Positions 26,573 to 36,347 of a DNA stretch of 64,000 nt are shown in pieces; position 1 is the stretch's first letter; each line of letters begins with the position of its first letter. Below the pieces are notes generated by a model. That model searched no databases, was not told where the DNA came from, and saw nothing but the letters and a program-made list of their open reading frames with translations. The position numbers and the translations under genes are program-made. The stretch spans positions 310,001 to 374,000 of the forward strand of contig NZ_JPXI01000037.1 of NCBI RefSeq assembly GCF_000740675.1. The letters are read 5' to 3'. Origin of the DNA: Massilia sp. BSC265 (GTDB lineage Bacteria > Pseudomonadota > Gammaproteobacteria > Burkholderiales > Burkholderiaceae_D).

Positions 26573-27358
26573 TCAGTATGATTCATAGGCCAGCATATTC
26601 CAGGTGACGCCCAGCCGCACGTCCAGCTTGAGCGACACCAGGCAGCGCGACACCTCGAGTATCTCACGCTCGGCGCGCAGCCTCTCGCCCAGCGGGGTCT
26701 TGAGGATGCCGGCGCCCGCCACCACGGCGTCCAGGCTGCCGTAGGCATTGAGCAGGCGCGCCGCGGTCTTCATGCCGATCTTCGATACGCCCGGCACGCC
26801 GTCGGTCGGGTCCCCCATCAGCGCCAGCAGGTCGTGCAGCAGTTCCGGCGCCACGCCGAAGCGCTGGCGCACCCAAGCGTCGTCATGCCATTCGTTCTTG
26901 AAATGGTCCCACACCAGCGCGCCGTGCGCGATCAGGATGTGCAGGTCCTTGTCGGTGGTGGCCACGATGGCTTCGCCCCGCCCTTCCTGCAGCCAGCGCA
27001 TGACGCCGGTCGCGATCACGTCGTCGGCCTCGACCTCGGGCACGGCCAGCACGTGCAGTCCGGCCTGGCGCAGGCGCTCGTGGAAGCCCGGCAGGGCCTC
27101 GCGCAGCGGCGCCGGCATGGCGGCGCGCCCTTCGCGGTAGCGCGGATACAAGGCATGGCGCCAGTTGGGCCCCCCGTAGTCGAAGGCAGCCAGCACGTGG
27201 GTCGGCGCGTGCGCTTCCAGCACGTTGCGGAAAGACGAGAACGCGTGGCGCAGCGCGATGCTGGCCTTCAGGTCGGAGTCCGGTTCGGGGCTGGCTTCGT
27301 AGACGCGGCGCACGATGTTCAGGCCGTCGATGGCGAGCAGCTTTCCCTGTTTGCTCAT
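26573..27358 (-). CDS. xni: 5'-3' exonuclease / flap endonuclease Xni
   Basis: A stand-alone homologue of the 5'-nuclease domain of DNA polymerase I. The 261-residue protein has LLAIDGLNIVRRVYEA at the N-terminus (metal-binding Asp), EVEADDVIATGVM, TTDKDLHILI and GDPTDGVPGVSKIGMKTAAR (the helix-hairpin-helix and final Asp). In Escherichia coli Xni lacks some of the metal ligands of the polymerase domain and processes flaps rather than degrading DNA extensively. The length matches Xni (about 250). Another possibility is a generic 5'-3' exonuclease of the same family. Confidence 0.88.
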   Translation of the reverse strand: MSKQGKLLAIDGLNIVRRVYEASPEPDSDLKASIALRHAFSSFRNVLEAHAPTHVLAAFDYGGPNWRHALYPRYREGRAAMPAPLREALPGFHERLRQAGLHVLAVPEVEADDVIATGVMRWLQEGRGEAIVATTDKDLHILIAHGALVWDHFKNEWHDDAWVRQRFGVAPELLHDLLALMGDPTDGVPGVSKIGMKTAARLLNAYGSLDAVVAGAGILKTPLGERLRAEREILEVSRCLVSLKLDVRLGVTWNMLAYESY

Positions 27359-27425
27359 GGTGGTGCGGTTATCGGGGTGGGTTGCGGCGGCGTCATGATA
27401 AACCGGGCGCGCCGCCGAGGAAAGC

Positions 27426-27443
27426 GCTGGGCCTGCACCCAGC
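27426..27443 (-). terminator. weak hairpin after the first glutathione transferase gene
   Basis: GCTGGG / CCCAGC with a 6-nt loop lies 17 bases downstream of the stop of the leftward glutathione transferase gene. No clear T-tract follows, so termination is uncertain. Confidence 0.35.
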
Positions 27444-27460
27444 AGGCAGGCATCCCGGGC

Positions 27461-28132
27461 TCACTTGGCGTACGCGTATTCGCCGCCGCGCTCCAGCGCG
27501 CGCCTGTAGGCCGGACGCGCATGGATCCGCTCCAGGAAAGCCGACAGCTTCGGATACTGGCTGCCGAGCCCCCCGCGCGAAGCGGCCGCTTCCAGCGCAA
27601 AGCTCATCTGGATGTCGGCGGCGCTGAACTCCTCGCCGGCAAACCAGGTCGAGTTGCCCAGTTCGCCCTCCAGGAAGTCGAGCTGGCTACGGATGTTCGG
27701 CATGATGAAGCTGTCCTTGACCTTGCGTGCGATCGAGCGCGCGATCGGCTTAGCAAAGAAGGGCATCGGGCTGTTCTCCACCTTGTCGAACACCAGCTTC
27801 ATCAGGAGCGGCGGCATGGCCGAGCCCTCGGCGAAGTGCAGGAAGTAGGTGTAGCGCAGGCGCTCCGGCGTGCCGGGTGCCGGCACCAGGCGCCCGTTGC
27901 CGTAGCGTCCGGTGAGGTACTCGACGATCGCGCCGGATTCGGCCACGACCAGGCCGTCGTCCGTGATCACCGGCGACTTGCCGAGCGGGTGCACCGCTTT
28001 CAGTTCCGGCGGCGCCAGCATGGTCTTCGGGTCGCGCTGGTACTTCTTGATCTCGTAGCCGAGCCCGAGCTCTTCGAGCAGCCAGAGGATGCGCTGCGAG
28101 CGCGAATTGTTCAGGTGGTGGACGACGATCAT
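27461..28132 (-). CDS. glutathione S-transferase family protein
   Basis: A 223-residue cytosolic protein with a thioredoxin-like N-terminal domain: MIVVHHLNNSRSQRILWLLE, then VHPLGKSPVITDDGLVVAES with the glutathione-binding cis-Pro and Glu-Ser. An all-helical C-terminal domain follows (GNSTWFAGEEFSAADIQMSF). The catalytic Tyr/Ser position appears to be Asn-Ser in HLNNSRS, typical of bacterial members with many roles such as detoxification or disulfide reduction. The ATG at 28132 is chosen because it opens the fold directly. It is divergent from the DUF72 gene; substrate unknown. Confidence 0.88.
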   Translation of the reverse strand: MIVVHHLNNSRSQRILWLLEELGLGYEIKKYQRDPKTMLAPPELKAVHPLGKSPVITDDGLVVAESGAIVEYLTGRYGNGRLVPAPGTPERLRYTYFLHFAEGSAMPPLLMKLVFDKVENSPMPFFAKPIARSIARKVKDSFIMPNIRSQLDFLEGELGNSTWFAGEEFSAADIQMSFALEAAASRGGLGSQYPKLSAFLERIHARPAYRRALERGGEYAYAK

Positions 28133-28213
28133 GGCTTTTCCGCAGAATTCGAGAGCTTGCAAGCTTAGCATGGGTGCGCCTGCCAACGGACGAGGCAGTG
28201 TATCGTTAGCCCT

Positions 28214-29104
28214 ATGAACGGATCGGTCTACATCGGCATTTCCGGCTGGCGCTACGTGCCGTGGCGCGGCGTGTTCTACCCGAAGGGGCTGGCCCAGCAC
28301 CGCGAACTCGCATACGCGGCCGGCCAACTGCCCAGCATCGAGATCAACGGCTCGTTCTACTCCCTGCAGCGGCCGGAAAGCTATGCCGCCTGGTATGCGG
28401 CTACCCCGCCCGGCTTCGTGTTCGCGGTCAAGGGCAACCGTTTCCTCACCCACATGCTCAAGTTGAAGGACATCGAAGGTCCGCTGGCAAATGTGCTGGC
28501 CTCGGGCGTGTTCGAACTGCGCGACAAGCTGGGGCCTTTCCTGTGGCAATTCCCGCCCATCGTGAAATTCGAACCGCAGCGCTTCGAGCACTTCCTGTCC
28601 TTGCTGCCGCAGGACACCGATAGCGCCCGCGAACTCGCGCTGCAGTACCAGCCGCGCATGGAAGGCAGGGTATCGCTCGAGGCCGGGCCACGGCGCCCGA
28701 TGCGGCACGCCGTCGAGATCCGCCACGAGAGCTTCATGGACCCGGCTTTCATCGCCATGCTGCGCAGGTATAACGTGGCGCTGGTAGTGGCGGACACCGC
28801 CGGCAGGTGGCCGCTGTGCGAGGACGTCACCGCCGACTTCGTCTACATCCGCCTGCACGGCGACAAGGAGCTGTACGCGAGCGGCTACGAAGACGATGCG
28901 ATAGCAAGCTGGGCGGCGCGCATCCATGCCTGGCGCACGGGTGGACAGCCGGAAGGCGCGCGCCTGGTCTCGACGCTGCCTCCGCCGGCGGCAGCCTCAC
29001 GCGACGTCTACTGTTACTTCGACAACGACATCAAGGTGCATGCTCCCTATGACGCACGTCGACTGATCACAGCAGTCGAGAGCCTGAACGGAACAGCTGG
29101 GTGA
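28214..29104 (+). CDS. DUF72 family protein (YecE-like TIM barrel)
   Basis: A 296-residue protein of the DUF72 family, a TIM-barrel fold with no settled biochemical role. It opens with the family signature YIGISGWRYVPWRGVFYPKG. Conserved segments follow: SIEINGSFYSLQRPESYAAW, FVFAVKGNRFLTHMLKLKD, LGPFLWQFPP, AVEIRHESFMDP, FVYIRLHGDKELYASGY and YCYFDNDIKVHAPYDA. The length is usual for the longer subgroup. It starts 81 bases from the divergent glutathione transferase gene and is followed by a small secreted protein gene 42 bases on. Confidence 0.9.
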   Translation: MNGSVYIGISGWRYVPWRGVFYPKGLAQHRELAYAAGQLPSIEINGSFYSLQRPESYAAWYAATPPGFVFAVKGNRFLTHMLKLKDIEGPLANVLASGVFELRDKLGPFLWQFPPIVKFEPQRFEHFLSLLPQDTDSARELALQYQPRMEGRVSLEAGPRRPMRHAVEIRHESFMDPAFIAMLRRYNVALVVADTAGRWPLCEDVTADFVYIRLHGDKELYASGYEDDAIASWAARIHAWRTGGQPEGARLVSTLPPPAAASRDVYCYFDNDIKVHAPYDARRLITAVESLNGTAG

Positions 29105-29146
29105 AAACGCTGTCTATCCCAGGCATTCACTGCCCGGGAGAGCACC

Positions 29147-29524
29147 ATGATCTTGCTTCGAGTCAGTACCCTTGCCGCAGCCCTGCTGTTGCCTGCCGCC
29201 GTACTCGCCGAGAGCGCACCCTTGCGAATCGCAAACGGGGTGCTCGTCAATGCTGCCGGCATGACGGTCTACACCTACGACAAGGATGAAGCCGGCAGCG
29301 GCAAGAGCAGTTGCGTCGCCGCCTGTGCGAAAAACTGGCCGCCCGTGATCGCCGAGGGCAGCCCGCGCCCGCCCTACTCCGTGGTCACGCGCGCCGACGG
29401 CAGCAAGCAGCTGGCGCACGGCGGCAAGCCGCTGTACACCTTCGTGAAGGACAAGAAGGCGGGAGACAAGACCGGGGATGGGGTGGGCGGCGTCTGGCGC
29501 GTTGTCAGCGTGGCGGCGCCCTGA
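29147..29524 (+). CDS. COG4315-type secreted protein with Yx[FWY]xxD repeats
   Basis: A 125-residue exported protein. The signal peptide MILLRVSTLAAALLLPAAVL ends near LAESA. The mature part contains the two family repeats: TVYTYDKDEAGSGKSSC and, near the end, PLYTFVKDKKAGDKTGDG. A Cys pair with AACAKNWPPV lies between them. This family is common as small periplasmic or surface proteins in proteobacteria and actinobacteria, often near stress genes, with no established activity. It has no lipobox Cys at the cleavage site, so it is probably periplasmic. It ends 13 bases before the end of the convergent feo operon. Confidence 0.85.
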   Translation: MILLRVSTLAAALLLPAAVLAESAPLRIANGVLVNAAGMTVYTYDKDEAGSGKSSCVAACAKNWPPVIAEGSPRPPYSVVTRADGSKQLAHGGKPLYTFVKDKKAGDKTGDGVGGVWRVVSVAAP

Positions 29525-29537
29525 GTCCTGGGCGCGC

Positions 29538-29801
29538 CTAGCGGCGCTCGTGGATCTTGACGACCTTGCCGTTGCCCTTGCCGGGCGGCGGCGCGGGCTC
29601 GGATGGCCCGCAGGTGTTACAGCTCTTGCAGCCGCTGCCGCAGCTGGCCGAGGTGTCCAACCATTTCACCAGCCGCGACTGCTTGCCGCCTTTCGAGAGA
29701 CGGTGCACGATCGCACGGCGCCAGCTGTCCGGCAGGTACTTCGCGCCGGCGTACAGCACGGCCAGCGCGACGATGATCCCGGCGACCAGCTCCTGCCACA
29801 T
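29538..29801 (-). CDS. FeoB-associated Cys-rich membrane protein (DUF6587-like)
   Basis: An 87-residue protein starting MWQELVAGIIVALAVLYAGA, a single N-terminal membrane helix. A basic stretch follows, then a Cys cluster SCGSGCKSCNTCG (four Cys) and a Pro/Lys-rich tail. It begins 2 bases after the feoB stop, so it is the last gene of the feoA-feoB operon. Small Cys-rich membrane proteins often accompany FeoB and may help handle ferrous iron or fill the role of FeoC, but this is unproven. The DUF number is from memory and should be checked. Confidence 0.75.
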   Translation of the reverse strand: MWQELVAGIIVALAVLYAGAKYLPDSWRRAIVHRLSKGGKQSRLVKWLDTSASCGSGCKSCNTCGPSEPAPPPGKGNGKVVKIHERR

Positions 29802-29803
29802 GT

Positions 29804-31684
29804 TCAGGCCCCTGTAAGGAACAGCGTCGTGCGGTAGACGATGAAGGCCGCCACGTAGGCCAGGCCGAACATGTAGCCGGCCATGATCCAGGCGTAGCGG
29901 CGGCTGCCGGTCTCGCGCGCCACGGTGGCCAGCGTCGGCAGGCAGTGCGGCGCGTAGATGTACCAGGTGAGCAGCGACAGGCCGGTGGCCAGCGACCACG
30001 ACTGCGCGACCAGCGGCGCCAGGGTGCTGGCGGCTTCGTCGCCGCCCGACAGGGCGTAGACCTGCGCCAGCGCGCCGACCGCCACTTCGCGTGCGGCCAT
30101 GCCCGGCACCAGGGCGATCCCGATCTCCCACCCGAAACCGATCGGCGCCAGGATGACTTCCAGCGCGCGGCCGATCATGCCGGCCACGCTGTAATAGATC
30201 GGCGGATGGGTCGCGCCTTCCGGTGCGCCCGGGAAGCTCGACAGCAGCCAGAGCAGGATCATCATGGTGAGGATCAGGGTACCGACCCGCTTCAGGAAGA
30301 TCTTGGCACGTTCCCACAGGCCGGATGCCAGTGCGCTGAGTTGCGGCAAGTGGTAGGCCGGCAGTTCCATCATCAGCGCATGCTGCTTGTAGTCGCTGCG
30401 GCGCTTCATGAACCAGGCCACCGCCATGGCGCTCAGGATGCCGGCCATGTACAGGCCGAACAGCACCAGGCCCTGCAGGTTGAGGCCGCCCGCCACGATC
30501 CGGTTCGGGATGAAGGCGGCGATCAGGAGCGCATACACCGGCAGGCGCGCCGAGCAGGTCATGAGCGGCGCGATCATGATCGTCACCAGGCGGTCGCGCG
30601 GATTCTGGATGGTGCGCGCGGCCATGATGCCGGGAATCGCGCAGGCGAACGAGGACAGCAGCGGCAGGAAGGCGCGGCCCGACAGGCCGACGCTGCCCAT
30701 GATGCGGTCCAGCAGGAAGGCGGCGCGCGGCAGGTAGCCCACGTCTTCCAGCAACAGGATGAAGAAGAACAGGATCAGGATCTGCGGCAGGAACACCAGC
30801 ACGCTGCCGACGCCGGCGATGATGCCGTCCACGATCAGGCTGTGCAGCACGCCTTCGCCCAGCAAGGCGCCGACCTGTTCGCCCAGGACGGTCACGCCAG
30901 CCTCGATCAGGTCCATCGGCGTGCCGGCCCAGCTGAACACGGCCTGGAAAATCAGGAACATCAGGGCGGCCAGGATCACCGGTCCCGCCACCGGGTGCAG
31001 CACCACGTTGTCGATCTTTTCCGTCAGGTTGCCGCGGTCGCCGGCGGTGGAGACGGCGAGGTCGAGGATGCGGCGCACTTCACGCTGGGTTTCCTCGACC
31101 GGCACCGCATCGATGGCAGACAGCGGATTCGGCTTGACCGGGGCGTCGAACACCATGCGGTCGAGCTGGGCCAGCAGGGCCTGTTCGCCGCCGGCCTGGA
31201 TAGCGACGGTTTCGACCACCGGCATGTCCAGCGCGGCGGACAGCTTGGCGGCATCGATGGTGATCCCGCGCTTCTTGGCGACGTCGACCATGTTCAATAC
31301 CAGCACCATCGGCAGGCCGAGGCGCTTGAGCTCGAGCACCATGCGCAGGTTCAGGCGCAGGTTGGTTGCGTTGACCACGCACAGGACCGCATCCGGCGCT
31401 TGCTCGCCCGCGCGCAGGCCGGCCACGACGTCACGCGTGATGGCTTCGTCCGGGGTATGGGCGCTCAGGCTGTAGGCGCCCGGCAGATCGAGCACGCGGA
31501 ATGCGCGCCCCCCGGGCGAGGTGAAGCTGCCTTCCTTGCGTTCGATGGTCACGCCGGCATAGTTCGCGACCTTCTGGCGCGAGCCGGTCAGGCGGTTGAA
31601 GAGTGCGGTCTTGCCGCAGTTGGGATTGCCGAGCAGTGCGACCAGGGGCGTGCGCGACGCCACCTGTTGTTCCATGACACCCAT
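29804..31684 (-). CDS. feoB: ferrous iron transport protein B
   Basis: Inner-membrane Fe(II) importer with a cytoplasmic G-protein domain. The 626-residue product carries G1 GNPNCGKT at residues 19-26, G2 in NYAGVTIERKEG, G3 DLPGAYSLSAHTPDEA and G4 NMVDVAKKRG. Two Gate regions follow (PLLSSFACAIPGIMAARTIQ; AREVAVGALAQVYALSG) with about eight membrane helices. It is shorter than the Escherichia coli protein (773) but typical of Burkholderiales. ATG 31675 (MEQQV) is an alternative start three codons later. It lies 4 bases after feoA and is likely Fur-repressed. Confidence 0.96.
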   Translation of the reverse strand: MGVMEQQVASRTPLVALLGNPNCGKTALFNRLTGSRQKVANYAGVTIERKEGSFTSPGGRAFRVLDLPGAYSLSAHTPDEAITRDVVAGLRAGEQAPDAVLCVVNATNLRLNLRMVLELKRLGLPMVLVLNMVDVAKKRGITIDAAKLSAALDMPVVETVAIQAGGEQALLAQLDRMVFDAPVKPNPLSAIDAVPVEETQREVRRILDLAVSTAGDRGNLTEKIDNVVLHPVAGPVILAALMFLIFQAVFSWAGTPMDLIEAGVTVLGEQVGALLGEGVLHSLIVDGIIAGVGSVLVFLPQILILFFFILLLEDVGYLPRAAFLLDRIMGSVGLSGRAFLPLLSSFACAIPGIMAARTIQNPRDRLVTIMIAPLMTCSARLPVYALLIAAFIPNRIVAGGLNLQGLVLFGLYMAGILSAMAVAWFMKRRSDYKQHALMMELPAYHLPQLSALASGLWERAKIFLKRVGTLILTMMILLWLLSSFPGAPEGATHPPIYYSVAGMIGRALEVILAPIGFGWEIGIALVPGMAAREVAVGALAQVYALSGGDEAASTLAPLVAQSWSLATGLSLLTWYIYAPHCLPTLATVARETGSRRYAWIMAGYMFGLAYVAAFIVYRTTLFLTGA

Positions 31685-31688
31685 CCGC

Positions 31689-31946
31689 TTATTCCGGCTT
31701 GATCGACACGAGGGCCGCTTCGAAGCGACGCAGTGCAAAGGTGGACTCGCCGACCTTGACGGCCAGCGGGCCGCCCAGCACGCGCTTGAGCACGCGGATG
31801 CGCTCGCCCGGCACGAAGCCGAGTTCCATCAGGCGGCGCTGGACGTCGAAACCACCCTGCTGCGCAGGCGGCGCCAGGTGGATCACAGTGCCGCTCTGGC
31901 CGGCCGGGAGGGCGTCGAGCGTGGTGAGGGAGGGAGCAAGAGTCAT
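31689..31946 (-). CDS. feoA: ferrous iron transport protein A
   Basis: Small cytoplasmic SH3-like partner of FeoB, required for full iron uptake. The 85-residue protein contains the family core QRRLMELGFVPGERIRVLKR and GGPLAVKVGESTFALRRFEA. It is the first gene of feoA-feoB-Cys-rich protein. About 56 bases upstream of its start lies a sequence resembling a Fur box (32002-32022). It is divergent from bfd. Confidence 0.94.
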   Translation of the reverse strand: MTLAPSLTTLDALPAGQSGTVIHLAPPAQQGGFDVQRRLMELGFVPGERIRVLKRVLGGPLAVKVGESTFALRRFEAALVSIKPE

Positions 31947-32001
31947 GGTCGCGTCCGGTAAGTGTAGCGCTGATGAGACAGATAATTAGCATCATAAACC
32001 T

Positions 32002-32022
32002 AAATGCGAATTATTTCTATTT
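32002..32022. promoter_or_regulatory. probable Fur box near feoA
   Basis: AAATGCGAATTATTTCTATTT resembles the Fur palindrome TGAGAATTATTCTCA with mismatches in the outer arms. It lies 56-76 bases upstream of feoA, whose operon is a classic Fur target. Confidence 0.55.
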
Positions 32023-32109
32023 GCGCTTTGATCACAGACCAAAGAAAGATCACGTAGACCCCAAATTCCTGTTGCAAACGCGATCGAGTTTACGGAGAAT
32101 AGCAACACG

Positions 32110-32129
32110 AATGAGATTGATTCTCATTT
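32110..32129. promoter_or_regulatory. Fur box near bfd
   Basis: AATGAGATTGATTCTCATTT is a near-perfect palindrome (AATGAGA / TCTCATT arms) of the standard Fur-box type. It lies 52-71 bases before the bfd start in the feoA-bfd divergent spacer and so may serve both promoters. Confidence 0.75.
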
Positions 32130-32180
32130 AAATGCCAAGTGAACAAGTGTCAGTGCTCAACGAGCCCAAGGAATCGAAAG

Positions 32181-32390
32181 ATGATCGTCTGTGTCTGCAA
32201 CAACATCTCCGACCGCGAAATCCGCCAGGCGGTCGACATGGGCATTAGCTCGGTAGCCGAACTGCACAAGGAATTGGGCGTCGGCACCATGTGCGGCAAG
32301 TGCGTCAGCTACGCACGCGAAGTCCTGCACGAACACATCGACAGCAAAACCACGATCACCGAAGTCCGCCGCGTTCCGCAAGCGGCTTGA
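32181..32390 (+). CDS. bfd: bacterioferritin-associated ferredoxin
   Basis: A [2Fe-2S] protein that docks on bacterioferritin and supplies electrons to release stored iron. The 69-residue product starts MIVCVCNNISDREIRQAV. Its cluster ligands follow the Bfd pattern: Cys4, Cys6, then Cys38 and Cys41 in GTMCGKC. ATG 32181 is chosen because it opens the domain directly. A Fur box lies just upstream, fitting the known induction of bfd under iron starvation. bfr follows 264 bases downstream behind a terminator. Confidence 0.95.
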   Translation: MIVCVCNNISDREIRQAVDMGISSVAELHKELGVGTMCGKCVSYAREVLHEHIDSKTTITEVRRVPQAA

Positions 32391-32410
32391 CTTTACCGCA
32401 GTGTCTCTCT

Positions 32411-32436
32411 GGCCCCGCTGCAGCGGGGCTTTTTTT
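32411..32436 (+). terminator. intrinsic terminator after bfd
   Basis: The perfect palindrome GCCCCGCTGCAGCGGGGC is followed by a run of seven T, 20 bases after the bfd stop. Confidence 0.9.
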
Positions 32437-32491
32437 GTTCGGAGCGGTCGCAGACGCGGCCTGTGCAGGCCCCCCTTTCCGTGGTAGTGAG

Positions 32492-32525
32492 AAGCGTTCG
32501 CACACCGGAACGAGAACGCTTTTTA
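32492..32525 (+). terminator. second hairpin with T-tract between bfd and bfr
   Basis: AAGCGTTC pairs with GAACGCTT across a 14-nt loop and is followed by TTTT. It lies 130 bases before bfr and may be a back-up terminator or part of the bfr leader. The rest of the 264-base bfd-bfr spacer shows an AT-rich stretch (TTGTTTGTTATCAT at about 32610) as a possible bfr promoter. Confidence 0.5.
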
Positions 32526-32654
32526 TTACGGCCCGATTCTTCGCTTTTTCACGCATTTGACGGGCTTTTTTCAGCTTTTGCGGCGCTTTTGGGCCGAAAT
32601 CTGGCGGCTTGTTTGTTATCATGGAGCCCATTCAAAATCACCAAGGGCATTGAC

Positions 32655-33125
32655 ATGAAAGGCGACCAGAACGTTCTTCGTTTGCTGAACGCACAGCTGA
32701 CCAACGAACTCACCGCGATCAACCAGTACTTCCTGCATGCACGCATGTACCGCCACTGGGGCTTCGGCAAGCTGGCGAAGAAGGAGTACGACGAATCGAT
32801 CGGCGAAATGAAGCACGCCGACAAGCTGATCGACCGCATCCTGATGCTCGACGGCCTGCCGAACCTGCAGGCGCTGCACAAGCTGCTCATCGGTGAATCG
32901 ACCCAGGAAATGCTGGAATGCGACCTCAAGCTCGAGCGCGCGGCCCAGGTGACGGTCAAGGAAGGCATTGCGGCGGCGGAAGCGGCGGCGGACTACGTGA
33001 CCCGCGACCTGTTCCTGATGATCCTCGAAGATACCGAGGAGCATATCGAGTGGCTGGAAACCCAGCTGGACCTGATCGTGAAGGTCGGCATCCAGAACTA
33101 CCTGCAGAGCCAGATCAGCGAATAA
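32655..33125 (+). CDS. bfr: bacterioferritin
   Basis: Haem-binding 24-mer iron-storage protein. The 156-residue product keeps haem ligand Met52 and ferroxidase ligands Glu18, Glu51, His54, Glu94 and His130. The position usually held by Glu127 is Thr in LEDTEEHIEWLE, judged by eye alignment. Opening residues MKGDQNVLRLLNAQLTNELT and the end VGIQNYLQSQIS are typical. The start follows AAGGGCATTGAC. It pairs functionally with bfd. The altered ligand could weaken one iron site or be compensated by neighbouring acidic residues (Glu128, Glu129). Confidence 0.95.
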   Translation: MKGDQNVLRLLNAQLTNELTAINQYFLHARMYRHWGFGKLAKKEYDESIGEMKHADKLIDRILMLDGLPNLQALHKLLIGESTQEMLECDLKLERAAQVTVKEGIAAAEAAADYVTRDLFLMILEDTEEHIEWLETQLDLIVKVGIQNYLQSQISE

Positions 33126-33147
33126 GCGTTTCTTGCAGTGCGCTGAA

Positions 33148-33178
33148 CCCCCCCCCCGCCTGTGCGGGGTGGTGTTTT
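33148..33178 (+). terminator. terminator after bfr containing a C10 tract
   Basis: CCCCGC pairs with GCGGGG around CTGT, and GGTGTTTTT follows. The upstream arm is part of a run of ten C, unusual as a homopolymer in this window. Confidence 0.6.
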
Positions 33179-33193
33179 TAACTATGCTTCGGC

Positions 33194-34137
33194 TCAGCGC
33201 CACTTCCTCATCCACTGGTCGTAAAAGCCCAGGTCGCGCGGCACCGCTCCAGGAATCGCGCAGATCGCCCCCGCGAACTCATTCGCGCGCGCCAGGCTGA
33301 CATCGAGCGGCCAGCCCCGCATCCTCCCCAGCAGGAAAATCGCCGAGAAGGCATCGCCCGCCCCTACCGTGTCGATGACAAACGGCGGCGCCGGGTTGTC
33401 GCGGTGCATCAGCACCTGCCCATCCGCGCCGAAGTACACCGAGCCGCGGTGCCCCAGCGTGACGATCAGCGCGTCGAGCGAGAACATCTGCAGCAGCGCC
33501 TGGCACGAGGCGTGCACCTCGTCGGCCGCCATGGGTGGAGCGTCCGGCTTGATCTGGAAGTACCAGCCGAACATCGCCTGCAGTTCTTCCTCGTTGACCT
33601 TGGCGATGTTGGCTTCCTGCAGCGAGCGCGTGACGATGCGTTCATCCGCCTGCCCGTTGCGCAGGTTCAGGTCGAGGTAGCGCAGCGCCGGCGTGGCGCG
33701 CAGCAAGGCCATCAGGGTAGCGCGCGAGCGCTCGTGGCGCTGGGCCAGCGTGCCGAAATAAAAGATGCCCGGCGGCCCGCCCGCCAATGCGTCCAGCGCC
33801 GCCTGCGCCTGTGCGCGGTCGATGAAGTCGTAGGCCTGGTTCGGCAGGATCGTGAAGCGGTGGCTGCCACGCGCCCGGCGCTCGACCAGCACCCGGCCGG
33901 TCTCCTCGATGGCATCGACCTGCAGCCCGGCCTCGCTCATCGCGAAGCGCTCGAACTCGGCGCGCACCGCCAGGCCCGGCTTGTCGTCTCCGATGCGCGT
34001 GAGCATCAGCTGCGGCGCCATGAAGGCCGCCAGGTGGCGCGCCACGTTGAAGGGCGCGCCGCCGACTACCTGCTCGGTGGTGAAGTCGTCGACCAGCGCT
34101 TCACCGAAGACGACGGTCGCGGCGGAGACCGGGGCAC

Positions 34138-34141
<4 letters not shown>
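33194..34141 (-). CDS. PfkB-family carbohydrate kinase (fructokinase-like)
   Basis: A 315-residue ribokinase-fold sugar kinase. The N-terminus reads TVVFGEALVDDF with VVGGAPFNVARHLA (substrate-binding Gly-Gly). The C-terminus has the signature DTVGAGDAFSAIFLLG with the catalytic Asp, preceded by LIVTLGHRGSVYFG. The start is GTG 34141, overlapping the TGA of the upstream glutathione transferase gene (GTGA), which argues for translational coupling and against longer frames. The overall pattern is that of fructokinases, but the exact sugar cannot be told from sequence. Confidence 0.85.
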
Positions 34142-36301
<2,160 letters not shown>

Positions 36302-36307
36302 ACAACT

Positions 36308-36338
36308 GTAGGGCGGTCGGCAGAGCCAACCGCCCTAC
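36308..36338. terminator. palindrome between convergent purB and TonB-receptor genes
   Basis: GTAGGGCGGT and ACCGCCCTAC form a perfect 10-bp stem with an 11-nt loop. It starts 7 bases past the purB stop. There is no long T-tract, so it may be a REP-like unit rather than a simple terminator. Confidence 0.6.
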
Positions 36339-36347
36339 GCCCCTTCT

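Noticed and set aside
29945..31702. A 585-codon plus-strand frame opposite feoB
   Set aside because: It is rich in Gln, His, Arg and Asp, as expected for the complement of hydrophobic codons of membrane helices; not a real gene.
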